Source of the DNA: Gnetum montanum
Lineage: Eukaryota > Streptophyta > Gnetopsida > Gnetales > Gnetaceae
Assembly (NCBI GenBank): GCA_015680685.1
Contig: MNCI01004126.1
Span: forward strand, 877,456 to 941,455
Reading direction: 5' to 3'
Length of the DNA: 64,000 nt
The position numbers and the translations under genes were made by a program. How positions within the stretch are numbered: position 1 is the first letter of the stretch; each line of letters opens with the position of its first letter. The notes beneath the pieces are model-generated. The model was not told the DNA's origin and made no database searches. It saw only the letters and a list, made by a program, of their open reading frames with translations. Positions 47,400 to 58,795 of this stretch are shown here, piece after piece.

Positions 47400-48300
47400 G
47401 AAGAAAGCAACTCAGATAATTGCTAAAATACAAATTGTGTGTATGATGCATTTCTTCCTATCTAAATTTGTACTGTCAAATTATTTGCATAAATTTAGTA
47501 GCTTTAACCTATTCAAACTTCAAATGGAACTTGGAATTTATACTATCAAATTATTTGTAGAAAGATCAATCATACAATTGTCATCCAACATTTATTTTCT
47601 CATAAATTATAAACCTTTTTCTCTTTCCATTACATTAATAAGCTCTACTTTAAACATGCCTAGGAACAAGGGACTATATTGAAGAAGGAAATATTTGATG
47701 CTTAATAGAGTGTGTGGTATCTTACCTTTGAATTTATTGTTGGATAAATATAAAATATTCAAACTTATTAAATTTTATATCCTGTTGGGAATGAATCTGT
47801 CTAAATTGTTGCAACCTAGCTATAGTATCCACAATTCCTACAATTTTGTTAGATAATCTCGCAACTAACCAAATACTTTCTTGCTTGTTTAGGCCTAAGA
47901 AAAATATTTTTATATAGTTGCCTAAAGATTGGGGTAAAGGCCCTAAGAAATTATTAGAATGAGAGGAAAGTATTTGTAGGGAAGAAGGTAGTTGGACTTT
48001 GAAAGGTCAATGGAAGGAATTAGTAAACAGTACCAATTCAATCAAGTGTTACAACTTACCAAGTTCAAGAATGTATTATTTGTTAAAAAAATATTTTTTA
48101 ATCTATAAAAAAAATAAAATCTTCATCTTTTTTCTCTTCACATAATAAAGAAGGCAAAATCTATGGCATTAGCATTGAAAAATTACATATGTACCAAGAT
48201 CAAAAAAATTGATTAATTTAGACTTATTCATTTCTTGACCTATTTCAAGTTTTATACAACAAACCAAAATACCCAACCTAATGAAACAAACCATGTTTCT
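47400..48300 (-). pseudogene. LRR receptor-like protein relic
   Basis: Leucine-rich repeats of the plant extracellular LxxLxLSxNxLxGxIP type. On the minus strand: LPSSLQILSSHSNNFLGPLP followed by QSLGN (about 47910-47990), NILYLSNNKFKGKIPHTLLS (about 47690-47760), and IDLSTNNLIV*IPSSI*SLN then RLKLLNL (about 47500-47580). Stops stand at the Gly positions (GGA to TGA type). Less clear repeats continue to about 48250. The order places these LRRs downstream of the kinase relic on the same strand, so they belong to a second, tandem receptor gene or to a rearranged copy. Confidence 0.75.
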
Positions 48301-48429
48301 AACAAAGGCATATAAAAAATTGCAATACTTAGTTAAATCTTAAGAATCTGATATGAGAAAAGAACAATCTGTGCATTTTTTTGGGTAAGGTATAGGAAGC
48401 TATTACAAAGAAATCACTAGAAATTTATT

Positions 48430-48625
48430 CCTGGTCAATTAGATAGCATCAATGATGGATGTTGGAAGTAATAATGAGGGTATGGAAAGTTTTTCAAGAG
48501 AGTGTACTCCATCCTTCATGAAAGATCTTTTGTTACTAGAAGTAGATACAAAACTCAAACTAAGGTTAAGGTAAAATAAGACTACTTCATCCTTGTCTTC
48601 AACCTCTAGTTTAAGTGTAGGATTC
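48430..48625 (-). pseudogene. Receptor-like kinase relic, C-terminal end of kinase domain
   Basis: Reads LNPTLKLEVEDKDEVVLFYL, then SSNKRSFMKDGVHSLEKL. The second part matches kinase subdomain XI, the invariant Arg region (RP(S/T)M.DVV..LE). The piece ends at the GATTC duplicate of element E, and the preceding subdomains are at 57020-57430. Frame broken by stops after about 48480. Confidence 0.65.
48621..48625. repeat. Target site duplication of element E (left)
   Basis: GATTC, identical to 57020-57024. Confidence 0.88.
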
Positions 48626-49329
48626 TGATGAGTGGCGAGGTACCCCTACACTTAACCATACGAAACGAGTGTAGCACACGCGATCCAGTCGAACTCCGCA
48701 GACGGACTAGTTGTAGCACCTAGACAGTTATCCTTAGGTCGTAGTTCGCTGTCTTCCCACCTGGACTAGTATTGTATATTTGTCACGTATGGTTTAGTCT
48801 AGTGCGAGGTGTATGATGTGTTCCTAATTCTAACACTACTCCTGAAGGTAGTGGAATGTAAGATTAACTAAGCTAAGCTAGGAGGAAAAGGGTAATAGAA
48901 TCTAATCTAGCCTTAGTGCAACGAGCAACCGATTCCTTGATCAACTATACACATCTTGGACCTTGTGCACAACTACCACTGGGATTACCAAGCACAGATC
49001 CTAGCTACACCACTGGGATTAGCAAGCATCGATTCCAAATATGCCACTCAGATTACCAAGCGTATATCCTAGCTACGCCACTAGGATACCAAGCAGTCAC
49101 ACTTAAATGCTCGTAATCAAGTCATACTCGTTCCACGATTTAGGAGTTTAAGGGTGAGAGAGAGAAAATAGTAAATAACATTAAATAAANGAGAGCTATG
49201 TCTTATTTATAGATATGGTGGAATACTATGATATCGTGTACGCGATATCGTAGGGAAGACATGATATCACAGGGGAAGCGATATCGTGGCAGACGCGATA
49301 TCGCGGCCTATGCGAATCGCATCTCATCA
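48626..49329 (-). repeat. 3' LTR of element E (collapsed by a single N)
   Basis: Starts TGATGAG, ends CTCATCA. A lone N at 49190 replaces about 200 bp that are present in the sister LTR (56640-56850). GATATC-type palindromes lie at 49226-49305. It contains three or four short repeats built on CCACTGGGATTACCAAGCA (48970-49095) that the sister copy lacks, because that copy is collapsed there. Confidence 0.85.
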
Positions 49330-49345
49330 TACCCCCATGACTGAA
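49330..49345 (-). promoter_or_regulatory. Polypurine tract of element E
   Basis: Minus strand TTCAGTCATGGGGGTA directly before the 3' LTR. The flanking CTTGAGGATGAG matches elements A and C. Confidence 0.78.
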
Positions 49346-49495
49346 TAAAAACTCATCCTCAAGTTACAAGGAGAACAAGCTTCATTGATTACACAGTGGA
49401 TAGGTATGGGATTATTAACTGAAAAAAAAAAGAAATGATGCCACAGTGTGGGAAGACACAACATAGAAAAAATGTTACACTACAAAAAATGGAAC

Positions 49496-52304
49496 TCATG
49501 TAGTTCCTGGTGGCGGTGGCTCCTCCATGGGTGCTTTCCCCTTGTCACGTGCTCCAAGCTCTGAAGGTTGATGATGCTGAAGAATGGCCTGGAGCTTCTC
49601 TTCTTCAATCCGAGGATCTTGTGCCATCCATGCTAATGTTCCAATGTTGGACAGAGTCGGCACTTCCCATGGACAGGGTAGTTGTGGGAACATCTGATTA
49701 GCTTTGACATACCATGCTACGAACACCCATCATTCCTCTTCATAGGCTCTAGCTTTTTCTTTGTATTCATGAAGCTCTGTTAGCCATCGAGCCAAGTCAG
49801 TTGCAACATCTTTCTATCCTTGGTAGCTTTCTTTTATCACCACAAGTTCAGAATTTGCGACATCTAGTTTCTCAGCTAGCTTCTTACGCTCTGTAAATTC
49901 TACTTCATATTTGATATGGGTGGAAGCTACCTACTACTCGAGCTCTAACCTCGGGTGTCCTGTTGTTAACATGGCTAGGTTGGCATATCTAAGGTTTTCC
50001 AACTCCATGTATTTGGTCAAGTCTTGGATCTGCAGGTCCTTGTTCTTAACTTTTGCTTGGTGGGTGAAGGCATAAGTGTCCAATATGGCCCTCCAATCAG
50101 TGTTCTGAGCATTGATGTTTTTGATTTGAGCCTTGGCCATACGGATCTCCTTCTCCAGGATTTGCTTGTACATTCCCACCTGATCATGGAAATTCACCTT
50201 CAGCTTCTCATGTTTTTTAGCCTCATTTTGCCACGCACTTATCTTGATGGCTGATTTTTGGGGAATAGTGCATACCTCCTCCATTGAGAGGGTTCGATTT
50301 TCTTTGGCTAAACGGCTTACATCTCGGTTGACCTGAATGAACTATTCTCGTAACTGATGAAAGTGTTCATCAAGAACATTCTTTTGTTTCTCCATAGAAG
50401 TCAACCAAAGGTTATTTACAACCAATTTCTTATTCTCTTCTTCTAAGGCCTTGAGTGCCTTAAGATGCGCATGAGTTTGCGCTTGTGCGGCGAAGGCATC
50501 CCAAATGGCCGTCTCCTTTTCTTCTACCACCTTCTTATTTTTTGTAATTAGCTTTGTTAATTTCTTGGTTCTAAAATTTTCTAGCTGGTCTATGGGAATG
50601 AATTGCAAAGGATCCCACTATGCTACTTGTAAGGCTACGAGCTGCTCTTGTAGTTTCTGCACTTTAGCTTCAGCATGCTCAGCCCTTACTTTGGATATGA
50701 CCAGCTTCCCCTTTGTGGAAATGAGGTCTAATTGAATTGCTATTACATCCTAGGGGATGTCAAATAGAGATGTCAAAACTTGTCTTGTTTGAAGCAATCT
50801 ATCCAGTGCATCCTCATGTTTCGCAGGAGTCATTGAGATTCTAGCAAGAGTTTGAGCATCCCATGCTCCTAAAAGATCTACCACTGGCACAATAGGTACG
50901 TTAAAGGATTCTTTGATATGGTCAACGACCACTTCAGTAGCTCTTGCGACATATTGGTGTTGCATGACCATCATAGTGGCCCCTTCACTAGTCTCTAACT
51001 GCACTTGAAAAGATGTCGCATTTCTTGAGATCTCTTGTGACCATCTGCTTTCCCCTCATCCTGTTTGAATTGATAATTCATCCCTTGTGCAATCTAATGA
51101 AATAGTAGGCTGATTGACATCATCAATGATGTGAAAGAGATTTGCGTCATCACGACTTCCCCAACTAACTATCTCGATGATGGCCCTAAGATGACTCATT
51201 GATGGTCTGTAGTCTTGCAGCAGCGGTGGCTGATCCTGTCCTGTGCTAGGTCCTGCTTCTTATTGTTTCCTGGGAACTATGGCTAGAGGTTGACTAGGTC
51301 TAGCAAGTTGAGTTACAGGTGATCTAGTCATCTATTCTTCTTCTTCATCTGATCTAAGCTCTTCGCCAATGCTCTTTCTTGGAGCTGATGCCTTTAATAA
51401 CTCAGCATAAGAAGCATTATGGGCCTTTCAGAGGACATCATTTTTGTATCCCTGAATACCATCCTGTCAGCATAGTTTTCTAATAAGGCAGGGAAAAGGC
51501 AGTGCCATCTTCCCTAACTTTCGTTCTTCAAACCGCCTTAGGATCTCCATCAAATATAGATGGGTAAGGTTAGTGTTAACCTTTCCCATCAACACTGCAC
51601 ATCCCCTTATCACATACATAGATATTCTTTTCAAACCTTTTGTGGGAAAGAGGTGATAGGTTCCAATTTTGAAATAAACCCGCTCTTCCATCATCAGCTC
51701 ACCAAAAGCTTTATCTCTACCATAAGCCTTCTCTAACCAATCCTTTTGCACATCAGGGCCCAATCGGGTAGATAACCAAGCAACATGGGGGCCTTAATTC
51801 GGAAGGTTTAACACCTCTAAAATTTCTTGCATAAAAAATTCTACTATCACACCACAAATGTTAACAGTGCTGCCTTGCTCCTTATTGTGCCAGAACTAGT
51901 ACGTTTCACCTAAGTACCAGGCACCGCATTCAGAGAGGACAGACCATAAGGCAGATCCCTTGAGGTGATCCCTAACAACCTCAGGAGTGAACTCTGCAAA
52001 ATATTTGAAGTTTAGCTCCACAATCACAGTAGCGAATGTGGACTTCTCATGGATAGCCTAAACACACTCCGGGGGCAATATGAGTTGTTGTCTTGGTTCA
52101 GGTGCAACAATAGCTCCTCTTTCTGCCTACCCAGACTATCTGGTAGGAGGTTCTTCTTGATGGATGTTGAATGATTACACCTCCTATTCTCCATGTTTTC
52201 TGGTAGGAACCTGTCTTCTGCCTCTCCAAGGTTATTTCGCTCCACTTTGAATAGGACCCCCTTACTGTGCATGTTTCAGGACCATCTGCGATCACATGGG
52301 CCAA
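49496..52304 (-). pseudogene. Extra ORF of element E: plant-transposon-domain plus coiled-coil protein
   Basis: About 930 codons with only a few stops and a frameshift near the N-terminus. Start ATG (complement ends at 52304) with MAHVIADGPE. Region 1 (about 51460-52110): ATVIVELNFKYFAEFTPEVV, then VNICGVIVEFFMQEILEVLN with LPN, then RVYFKIGTYHLFPTKGLKRI, then MALPFPCLIRKLC. The ending resembles 'L.FPSLI..LC' of the plant 'putative transposon protein' domain (Pfam Transposase_32). Region 2 is acidic and linker-like (LRSDEEEE, about 51350). Region 3 (about 49930-51000) is a long charged coiled coil (KKLTKLITKNKKVVEEKETA). The C-terminal tail has KAPMEEPPPPGTT. No membrane segment seen. Element D has the same ORF. 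Role unknown. Confidence 0.75.
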
Positions 52305-54217
52305 CCGTTAATAAGGTTGTTTTCAAATTCAAGTTATACCTTACTACATGCCTTTAATTAAATATCTTATGTTATCATGTGATCGTGCCTAAAAATTATA
52401 ATAATGGGTCCTATGACTTAGGTGGATTTCATTTTAATCTCCTGGTGTACCTAAGGTCATATGATTTTTGGTACAATTTTTCTAAGTGTTAGTGTTAATT
52501 ACCCTAATTGATGTCCTTTGGACGATGATAAATTTCAAAACATTTGGGCACTTTTTAGCAAGTGTCCCTCCCCCACGACTAAACTGAACACTCCAGGTTC
52601 AAGCAAGTTCAAACAGAATTAAAATTGGAGCAGCAGTGAGCGAGATATGAGTGAAAAAGCGAGGGTCGCGCAATCACAAGTCATAGAGAAAAATTTCAAA
52701 AATTGCCCCCGCATAAATGGAAAAATGATGCTAAGTGTTGTAGCGGGGGTGTCCTATTTATAGGAAAATAGGATGTGATATCGTGTACGGTGCATCGCGT
52801 ACGTGATATCTCATCCCCAGTGATGTGGGACACATGAAAAATACCAGATTTTTAATGATTTTCTTGAAATTAATGGTGTAAATTGAGGACATTGTCAAGT
52901 ATTAAGATATCCTAGGGTAATTTCATTAATTTGAGGGGCACTCTGAATGATAATGATGTGAATTTTAGCAATTAAAAATTTGGCGGTTATGAAGAAAAGG
53001 GAATGTAATGGTACATTGGAACGTTAAAATTTGGAGGGATAATAATAGGGAAAGAAAATTATGAAAAATGAAGCTGAGGGTAAGAAATTGTATGTTTGAG
53101 CTCGAGAATTAGTGAAGATTATGAAAAATTACACAAGTAGATCCTCCCCAAAGCATGTTTCAACCTATTATGCCCTTGTGTAACCACACTTAAAGTGTCT
53201 GTGGGTACTAGAAGGGTTAAATGTAATCCACACTAACTCCACAAAACACACACATGTAAATATCACCGAAATGAGATGAAAATTCTATGCTACACGGGAG
53301 ACGAGCTGCAATTACATGAATAGTAAGGTGAGACGAACTATAGAAGGGATCGTAGAGATTGGGACATGAGGTGATTGACCCAGGGCACAATGAATCCTGT
53401 GTGTAAAGCATGATTAAGGTGTCATTAACCCATCGTTCCAAGATCAGGATCAAGTTCATTCTTCTAATCAGTGACATTGCATTGTTTCATCCCATGGTGA
53501 ACAACTATGAGAGTACCATAAAAACAGGGCGTACGATCACTTGGCATTTTATGCAAGGGAGGAGTGCTTTTTGTTTTATGGCACTTTGTTTTTCTTTTTC
53601 TCTTTCCTTTTTTTTCACTTTACTAAATTCAAAGAAGTTGCCAACCCTTAGACATGGGTGCATGTCTTTCCAATGGGACCCCCTAGAACAGCGTTTTATT
53701 TTCAAGTGCCCTTTTGATTACTCTTACTCCCATTTTTCATTAGATCTACAAGGATCTTAGTACAACCACATTGCATGATAACTCCCACAGATGTCACCAA
53801 AGAGAATCCACAAGTCCCCTTGATGTCACACCCTAATCATTCCCTCTTGGTCCAACCTTCTTCATTCTAGGTACAATGAACACAAAATTAATTTTAAGTT
53901 TAGAAATTTCAAGAATATCATTGTACCCTCGAACAGAACCTCTTATTTATAGAGTGGATGAGTGGGTGTAATGGGCTCACTGTTCCAAATAATTGATCAC
54001 TCATGAATTAATAACATAAAACAAACCTCAACCAATGATCCACATGAGTGTTTTATTCATAGATAAGATTACTTACAAAATCGTAAAAAGAAAACCACAC
54101 AAAAACACAAAAAGATAAAAAGATAAAAAGATAAAACAAAAAATTAAAAAATTAAAAACTGGAAAACAAAAAGTTGTAAAATCAAAGAAAATGAAAAATA
54201 TTTATTAATCCTTCTTG
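52305..54217 (-). other. Element E 3' non-coding block between gag and extra ORF
   Basis: Contains the group's shared blocks: GATCCTCCCCAAAGCATGTT (53140), CCCCTTGATGTCACACCC (53816), GTGGATGAGTGGGTGTAATG (53951), and an A-rich tract with repeated AGATAAAA (54110-54190). A PPT-like motif (minus strand TTTAGTCGTGGGGGAGGG) is at ~52567-52585 just upstream of the extra ORF. A GATATC-bearing stretch with TATAAATAGG complement (52755-52810) resembles a small piece of LTR U3. Confidence 0.6.
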
Positions 54218-56200
54218 TTATTGAAATGGGGGATATCCCCCATAACTAATTAGTTGAGGATGGCAAGGATTAATAAATGAAAAATAAGGATCCTTGCATG
54301 TTGGAAATATTGAAACTGGTCCATACTTATCACCTTGGATTTCACACACTTCATAATAAGCACAGTGGGGTACTTTATACGATGTAGTTCCCGGATAACG
54401 AGTTGACCCACTATGATATTTAGGACTGTTAGATGGTATGCAAGGATTAGGATGCTGTCTTCCATGGTTGTGTTCATTGGGCCGTATTGTTGTTGGAGTG
54501 TTAGTTGGTGGCTCTGATAAAGTTACATGAGGTGTTGGGTTTGAAGGTAAGGGTGCACCACATTGTTGGACTTGTGCTGGGTTGGAAGGTGCAGTGGCCT
54601 CGAAATTGTGTTGTCCCTTCCTATATCCATGTTTAAAGAAAGGATGCCTTTAATGTTGCTGAGGTTTCTCACTGCTGTTAATAGCAGTAGCACAAATGTT
54701 GTTCGTGGGTTGTTGCTGTGGCACAAATACCTTGGGAATAGTTGGTGGCATTGTGGAAAAAGGGAAAGGATAAGAATGTTGAAAGTTAGGAGGGATGTAA
54801 GGTGCACAACGTGGTGGTTGTGTTGGAGGTATGGGCTGGTAGTATTGTGGAGAATAGTATGGTGGTGAGATAGAGTATGTTGGCCTAGTTGGAGAAATAG
54901 GAGGTTGAACATGATAAGCATTTGGATTCGGATAATATGAAGGGTGCCTCCAGTCTAGGGGTGGATTCCCCCATGACTGGGATTGTTGCCACTGTGATCG
55001 AACATAGTATCTCTGTACGAACTTTGGATGTAACATGTTTTCCCAATGCTCATGTATATGTAATAATATTGGGCATTGGCCTTTAGGGTGATCGTACAGG
55101 CATATGTTGCATTCGTACGTAGGATTGGCAGTTGAGCACTTATTCCCTTTAGTCTTTTTCTCCGAATTTCTATTGTTTTTTCCTACTTCTTGGGTTGTCA
55201 AAACTCTATCTCCAATGATGTTGATATATTCTCCACACTTTTGATTTATCCATTCCAACATCTTATTGATCTTTGCCTCAGCTTCTTCTAACAATTGTCG
55301 TATTGGCAAAGATGATGTTTCCACCTTGAGATTTGTTGATCTCTCCTTGTTATGATCAGGGACCTTTGTTAAGTTGAAATTTTGGTCCTGTTGTTGTCTT
55401 TCAACACTCTCCCATGTAGCTATTTCTCCTTCTTCTTTTGCTACCCGCTTAATAAGCTCTTCTATATAATGGGTTCGTAGTTCATATAGTTGACCTTGGG
55501 CATATGTTCTTAAGGTCTCTCTTGTTTCATTATGTAGCTCATCAACGATATTGCACATTAGCCTTTCCTCGGAAAACCCATGGCTTGGATGGTTGTTTAA
55601 TAGTGAATAATATCTTTCTAAGGCCATGTCCAAGGGTTCATGTTTCGCTTGTTTCCACTCCTGGATTTGTTTCCTCAAGGTTGACACTCTTGCGTAGGTT
55701 TGATATTTTTTGTTAAAGACCTCTGCCATTGTTGACCAGCATCATATTGAATTTGGTTTTAACAATCTATACCATACTTTAACTAGGTCAACGAGTATCA
55801 TAGGAAAGAGCTTAAGTTTCTACCAACCATTATCAATATTGTTCCATGTGTAGTCATCGTAGAAGGCTAGTAAATGTTCTTGTGGATCTAAGTCATAGCC
55901 TCCTGAAAATTTTGAAAAGTTATTTAAATCAAGCCGAGGTAGATGGCTCTCTTTATAATGCCTACGTGAGATTCGAACAGCCTCTTGTATTTGTGTTAAG
56001 CTTGTAGTGGCCAGTGGGCATTCATCGTCATCTTGTAAGTTAGGCTTTCGTGTGTTGCGATGACATTATTTTTGTTCATGTTTATAAGAAACTCCCACTT
56101 CAAGTTGTATACTCCAATCTTCATTGTCATATAGTTCATTGGTTCTCCAATGAACTCCCTCACTAAGTGTGGCATTATTATCGTCTTGTAGGAGAGGCAT
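54218..56200 (-). pseudogene. gag of element E
   Basis: Gag precursor of about 660 codons, nearly open. Start at the ATG ending at 56200 (MPLLQDDNNATLSEGVHW). The capsid core has VWYRLLKPNSI and a 359-codon open piece (54650-55729) with MAEVFNKKYQTYARVSTLRK and ETRETLRTYAQGQLYELRTH. Zinc knuckle YECNICLYDHPKGQCPI (about 55078-55115), CX2CX3HX4C with all ligands present. The tail is very rich in Pro, Tyr, Gln and Ser. TAA at 54650 interrupts, but the frame continues to TAA at 54218-54220. The PPT-like AATGGGGGATATCCCCCA follows immediately. Confidence 0.85.
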
Positions 56201-56289
56201 TATTGTGTGTGAATTTATGTGACTTTTTATAATTACGTCTTTCTAAGAGATATATCGTTACATCCTATACAACGACCTTGAATGATATA

Positions 56290-56310
56290 AGTAATCTAGA
56301 TAACTAGCAA
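56290..56310 (-). promoter_or_regulatory. Deleted primer site of element E
   Basis: After the LTR end CTCATCA the minus strand reads TTGCTAGTTATCTAGATTAC. In element A the corresponding sequence has TTG, then about 17 bases of primer site, then CTTAGTTATTTG. The primer site core is therefore missing, and reverse transcription could not start here in the usual way. Confidence 0.6.
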
Positions 56311-57019
56311 TGATGAGTGGCAAGGTACCCCTACACTCAACCATATGAAACGAGTGTAGCACGCGCGATCTGGTCAAACTCCGTAGACGGACTAGTTGTA
56401 GCACCTAGACAGTTATCCTTAGGGCATAGTTCGCTGTCTTCCCACCTGGACTAGTATTGTATATTTGTCACGTATGGTTTAGTCCAGTGCGAGGTGTATG
56501 ATGTGTTCCTAATTCTAACGCTACTCCTGAAGGTAGTGGAATGTAAGATTAACTATGCTAAGCTAGGAGGAAAAGGGTAAGAGAATCTAATCTAGCCTTA
56601 GTGCAACGAGCAACCGATTCCTTGATCAACCGTNTAAATAAATAAATAAATAACAAAGTGAATACTGAAATGATGAAGTAATCTTGATCTTTATTGCCAG
56701 TCATGTGCATGTCCAAGTACATCACACTCGAATAGAGACACCGTACAATTACATTCATCACACTGTGGGTAGACGCGGAAAAGTAATCTAACTCTGGAGG
56801 GATCAAACTACCAGAGCTTCGCTACTTATATTTTTCTAATACCTGTACAAGGGAGAGCCACATATTATTTATAGATATGGTGGTGGACTGTGATATCGCA
56901 TACATGATATCGTAGGGAAGATGCGATATCATGTATGCGACATCATGGGGGATGCGATATCGCGAAGGACACGATATCGTGTACACAATATCACGGCCTA
57001 TGCGAATCGCATCTCATCA
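56311..57019 (-). repeat. 5' LTR of element E (collapsed by a single N)
   Basis: Starts TGATGAG, ends CTCATCA. A lone N at 56634 replaces about 240 bp present in the 3' LTR (48950-49189). TATAAATAAT (minus strand) near 56867, the complement of AATAAA near 56693, and GATATC palindromes at 56891-56995. Confidence 0.85.
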
Positions 57020-57024
57020 GATTC
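57020..57024. repeat. Target site duplication of element E (right)
   Basis: GATTC, identical to 48621-48625. Confidence 0.88.
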
Positions 57025-57430
57025 AAAAATCTTAATCTATAAGATCTATCATTCAAGATATTATGACTCTATGAAGCCATGTCTTTATTACCATATTGCT
57101 TTCCTGTTAGAATTTTTGTGATAACAATTCTATATGAATACACATCCCATCTGTACTAGGGCTTGAGTGTTTTGAGAGCCTCCAATGCTTGGCATAGAGA
57201 TATGCAATTCTTTCATAAGCAAAGACTACTAATCATGTTTGGTGACATCTGTAAACTATCTATGGAACCTCTAGAGTGCTTACACCCTAATAAAACCACA
57301 TTAAAGCTCCTTAGATGCATAGCTAAACTACTGCTATATTTGATGCTTGCTATGCCCAGTCTAAAATTAGCAATGTGTGTTTTCATGCCAAAATTGAGTA
57401 TGTTGTTTAGCTTGATTTTTTGATAGTATC
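57020..57430 (-). pseudogene. Receptor-like kinase relic, kinase subdomains VI-IX
   Basis: Serine/threonine kinase domain of the LRR-receptor type. On the minus strand: KLNNILNFGMKTHIANFRLG, which corresponds to the N(I/V)LLD..M.AHI.DFGL segment (DFG Asp replaced by Asn, Gly by Arg), then a degraded activation loop, and then WDVYSYRIVITKILTGKQYG, matching GDVYSYG..LLE..TGK. The remaining C-terminal end is at 48430-48625 beyond element E. Upstream kinase subdomains and the LRR ectodomain were not found. Confidence 0.72.
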
Positions 57431-58795
57431 ATGTTTTAAGATCTTTGCATTTTCCTATTATTCCTTAATTGAATAGAATAACCCTATTTTGGGATGTTTC
57501 ACCCACCATTTCTATGACTTGGCTTCATCAATTGTAGCTTTCCCACTAGCAATTCGTTGGTCACATCCTTCATTTTCATTATTCTTATTATTGTAGACTA
57601 TTGTCCCCACACATTTTTTGAAAAAAAAATTTAAGATATGTATGAATGTATGTACAAAAAATTCAAAATGCTCTTAGTTATTTTTTTGAAATACATTACA
57701 CAAATGAAATTTAGAATATTTATACTAGCATATGCGATCTTTGAAATTTGAAACCTAAACATTAATAGCAACAAATACATAGATTTTAGTCATTGAACTA
57801 ATAACTCTTGATTTAGAATTCATTTTGCACACAATATAAAGCATACAAAGGATTGCATAATATTAATTAAAATGTCTATCATTTTTTGTTGCTTCATTTC
57901 ATGCATTTCAAAATATAATTGATGCATAATAACTAACATTAAGTATTATGAAGTTAAAGTAGACAATATTTTTTATTAGATAATATCCAAGGAAAATGAG
58001 ACTTTATCCTCTATAATCCTCTAGTAATGTAAGACCTTTGTCTTAGCTACTATTTTTTTTCTCTTACAAGAAAGTGATCATGGCCATGGTCTCATTTTCA
58101 ACAATAGCTACAGAGTCTCTCTTCCTCAAGCTCCAAGCTAATAAACTTAAAGAACTCAATTTAAAGACAAAAGGAAAATTTTGAAATCTTAGTAAACACT
58201 TTAACAAATGTATTAGGAAACTTAAAATCATTACATAGTATGTTGAAAAAGGACACAAGGAACTACCTTAATACACATAGATGAAATACCCTAAGAACTA
58301 GCCCACTAGATCTTCTCTCCATATCTAAAATCCATGGTATAAGTGAGTATATGTGACTATAAAATGATAACAAAAAAAGATCATTCTATTCTATGATGAA
58401 AATTAAAACAACTAAAAATAATTTAAATAAGGTATAAAGAAGATATTTTCAACTAATGACATACCTATAATTTTTTAATCAACACCTTCAACATTTAACT
58501 CAATACTTAAATACAAAATTTTCTTTGATTGATGTATGTAACAATCAGAAAACATTGAGATATTTGTTATATTCTTCAAATGTAAAGAGTTAGAAGGAAA
58601 CCCTATAACATTTTCATTTAATGCTATAGAAGCACTTCTGTTACTTTCTTCAAGATATAGCTATTTTGGAAATTTCTTTCTCTCCTATTTTAACAATGAA
58701 AAAGTGAAATGACTATCATCCTTCACAATTCCTACTCCTAAACCTTGAGAAGTTTCTTTTGATATTAATTTTAATAATTTTTTGCTTTTTATAGG
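57431..58795. other. AT-rich interval without recognised genes
   Basis: Between the kinase relic and the second transposase relic. The open frame at 58064-58258 (minus) has no recognisable motif. I see no RNA gene or clear repeat. Confidence 0.4.

Larger units (their letters stand above)
48626..57019 (-). mobile_element. Element E: pol-less Athila-related retrotransposon with extra ORF
   Basis: Minus-strand element with GATTC duplications on both sides. In order on the minus strand: 5' LTR (56311-57019), leader with a deleted primer site, gag (56200-54218), 3' non-coding block (54217-52305), extra ORF (52304-49496), PPT and 3' LTR (49329-48626). There is no protease, RT, RNase H or integrase. 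It is the same architectural type as element D, minus the protease. Inserted in the kinase domain of a receptor-like kinase relic. Confidence 0.9.

Noticed and set aside
54563-54868. 101-codon plus-strand frame
   Set aside because: Antisense to the Pro/Tyr/Gln-rich tail of element E gag.
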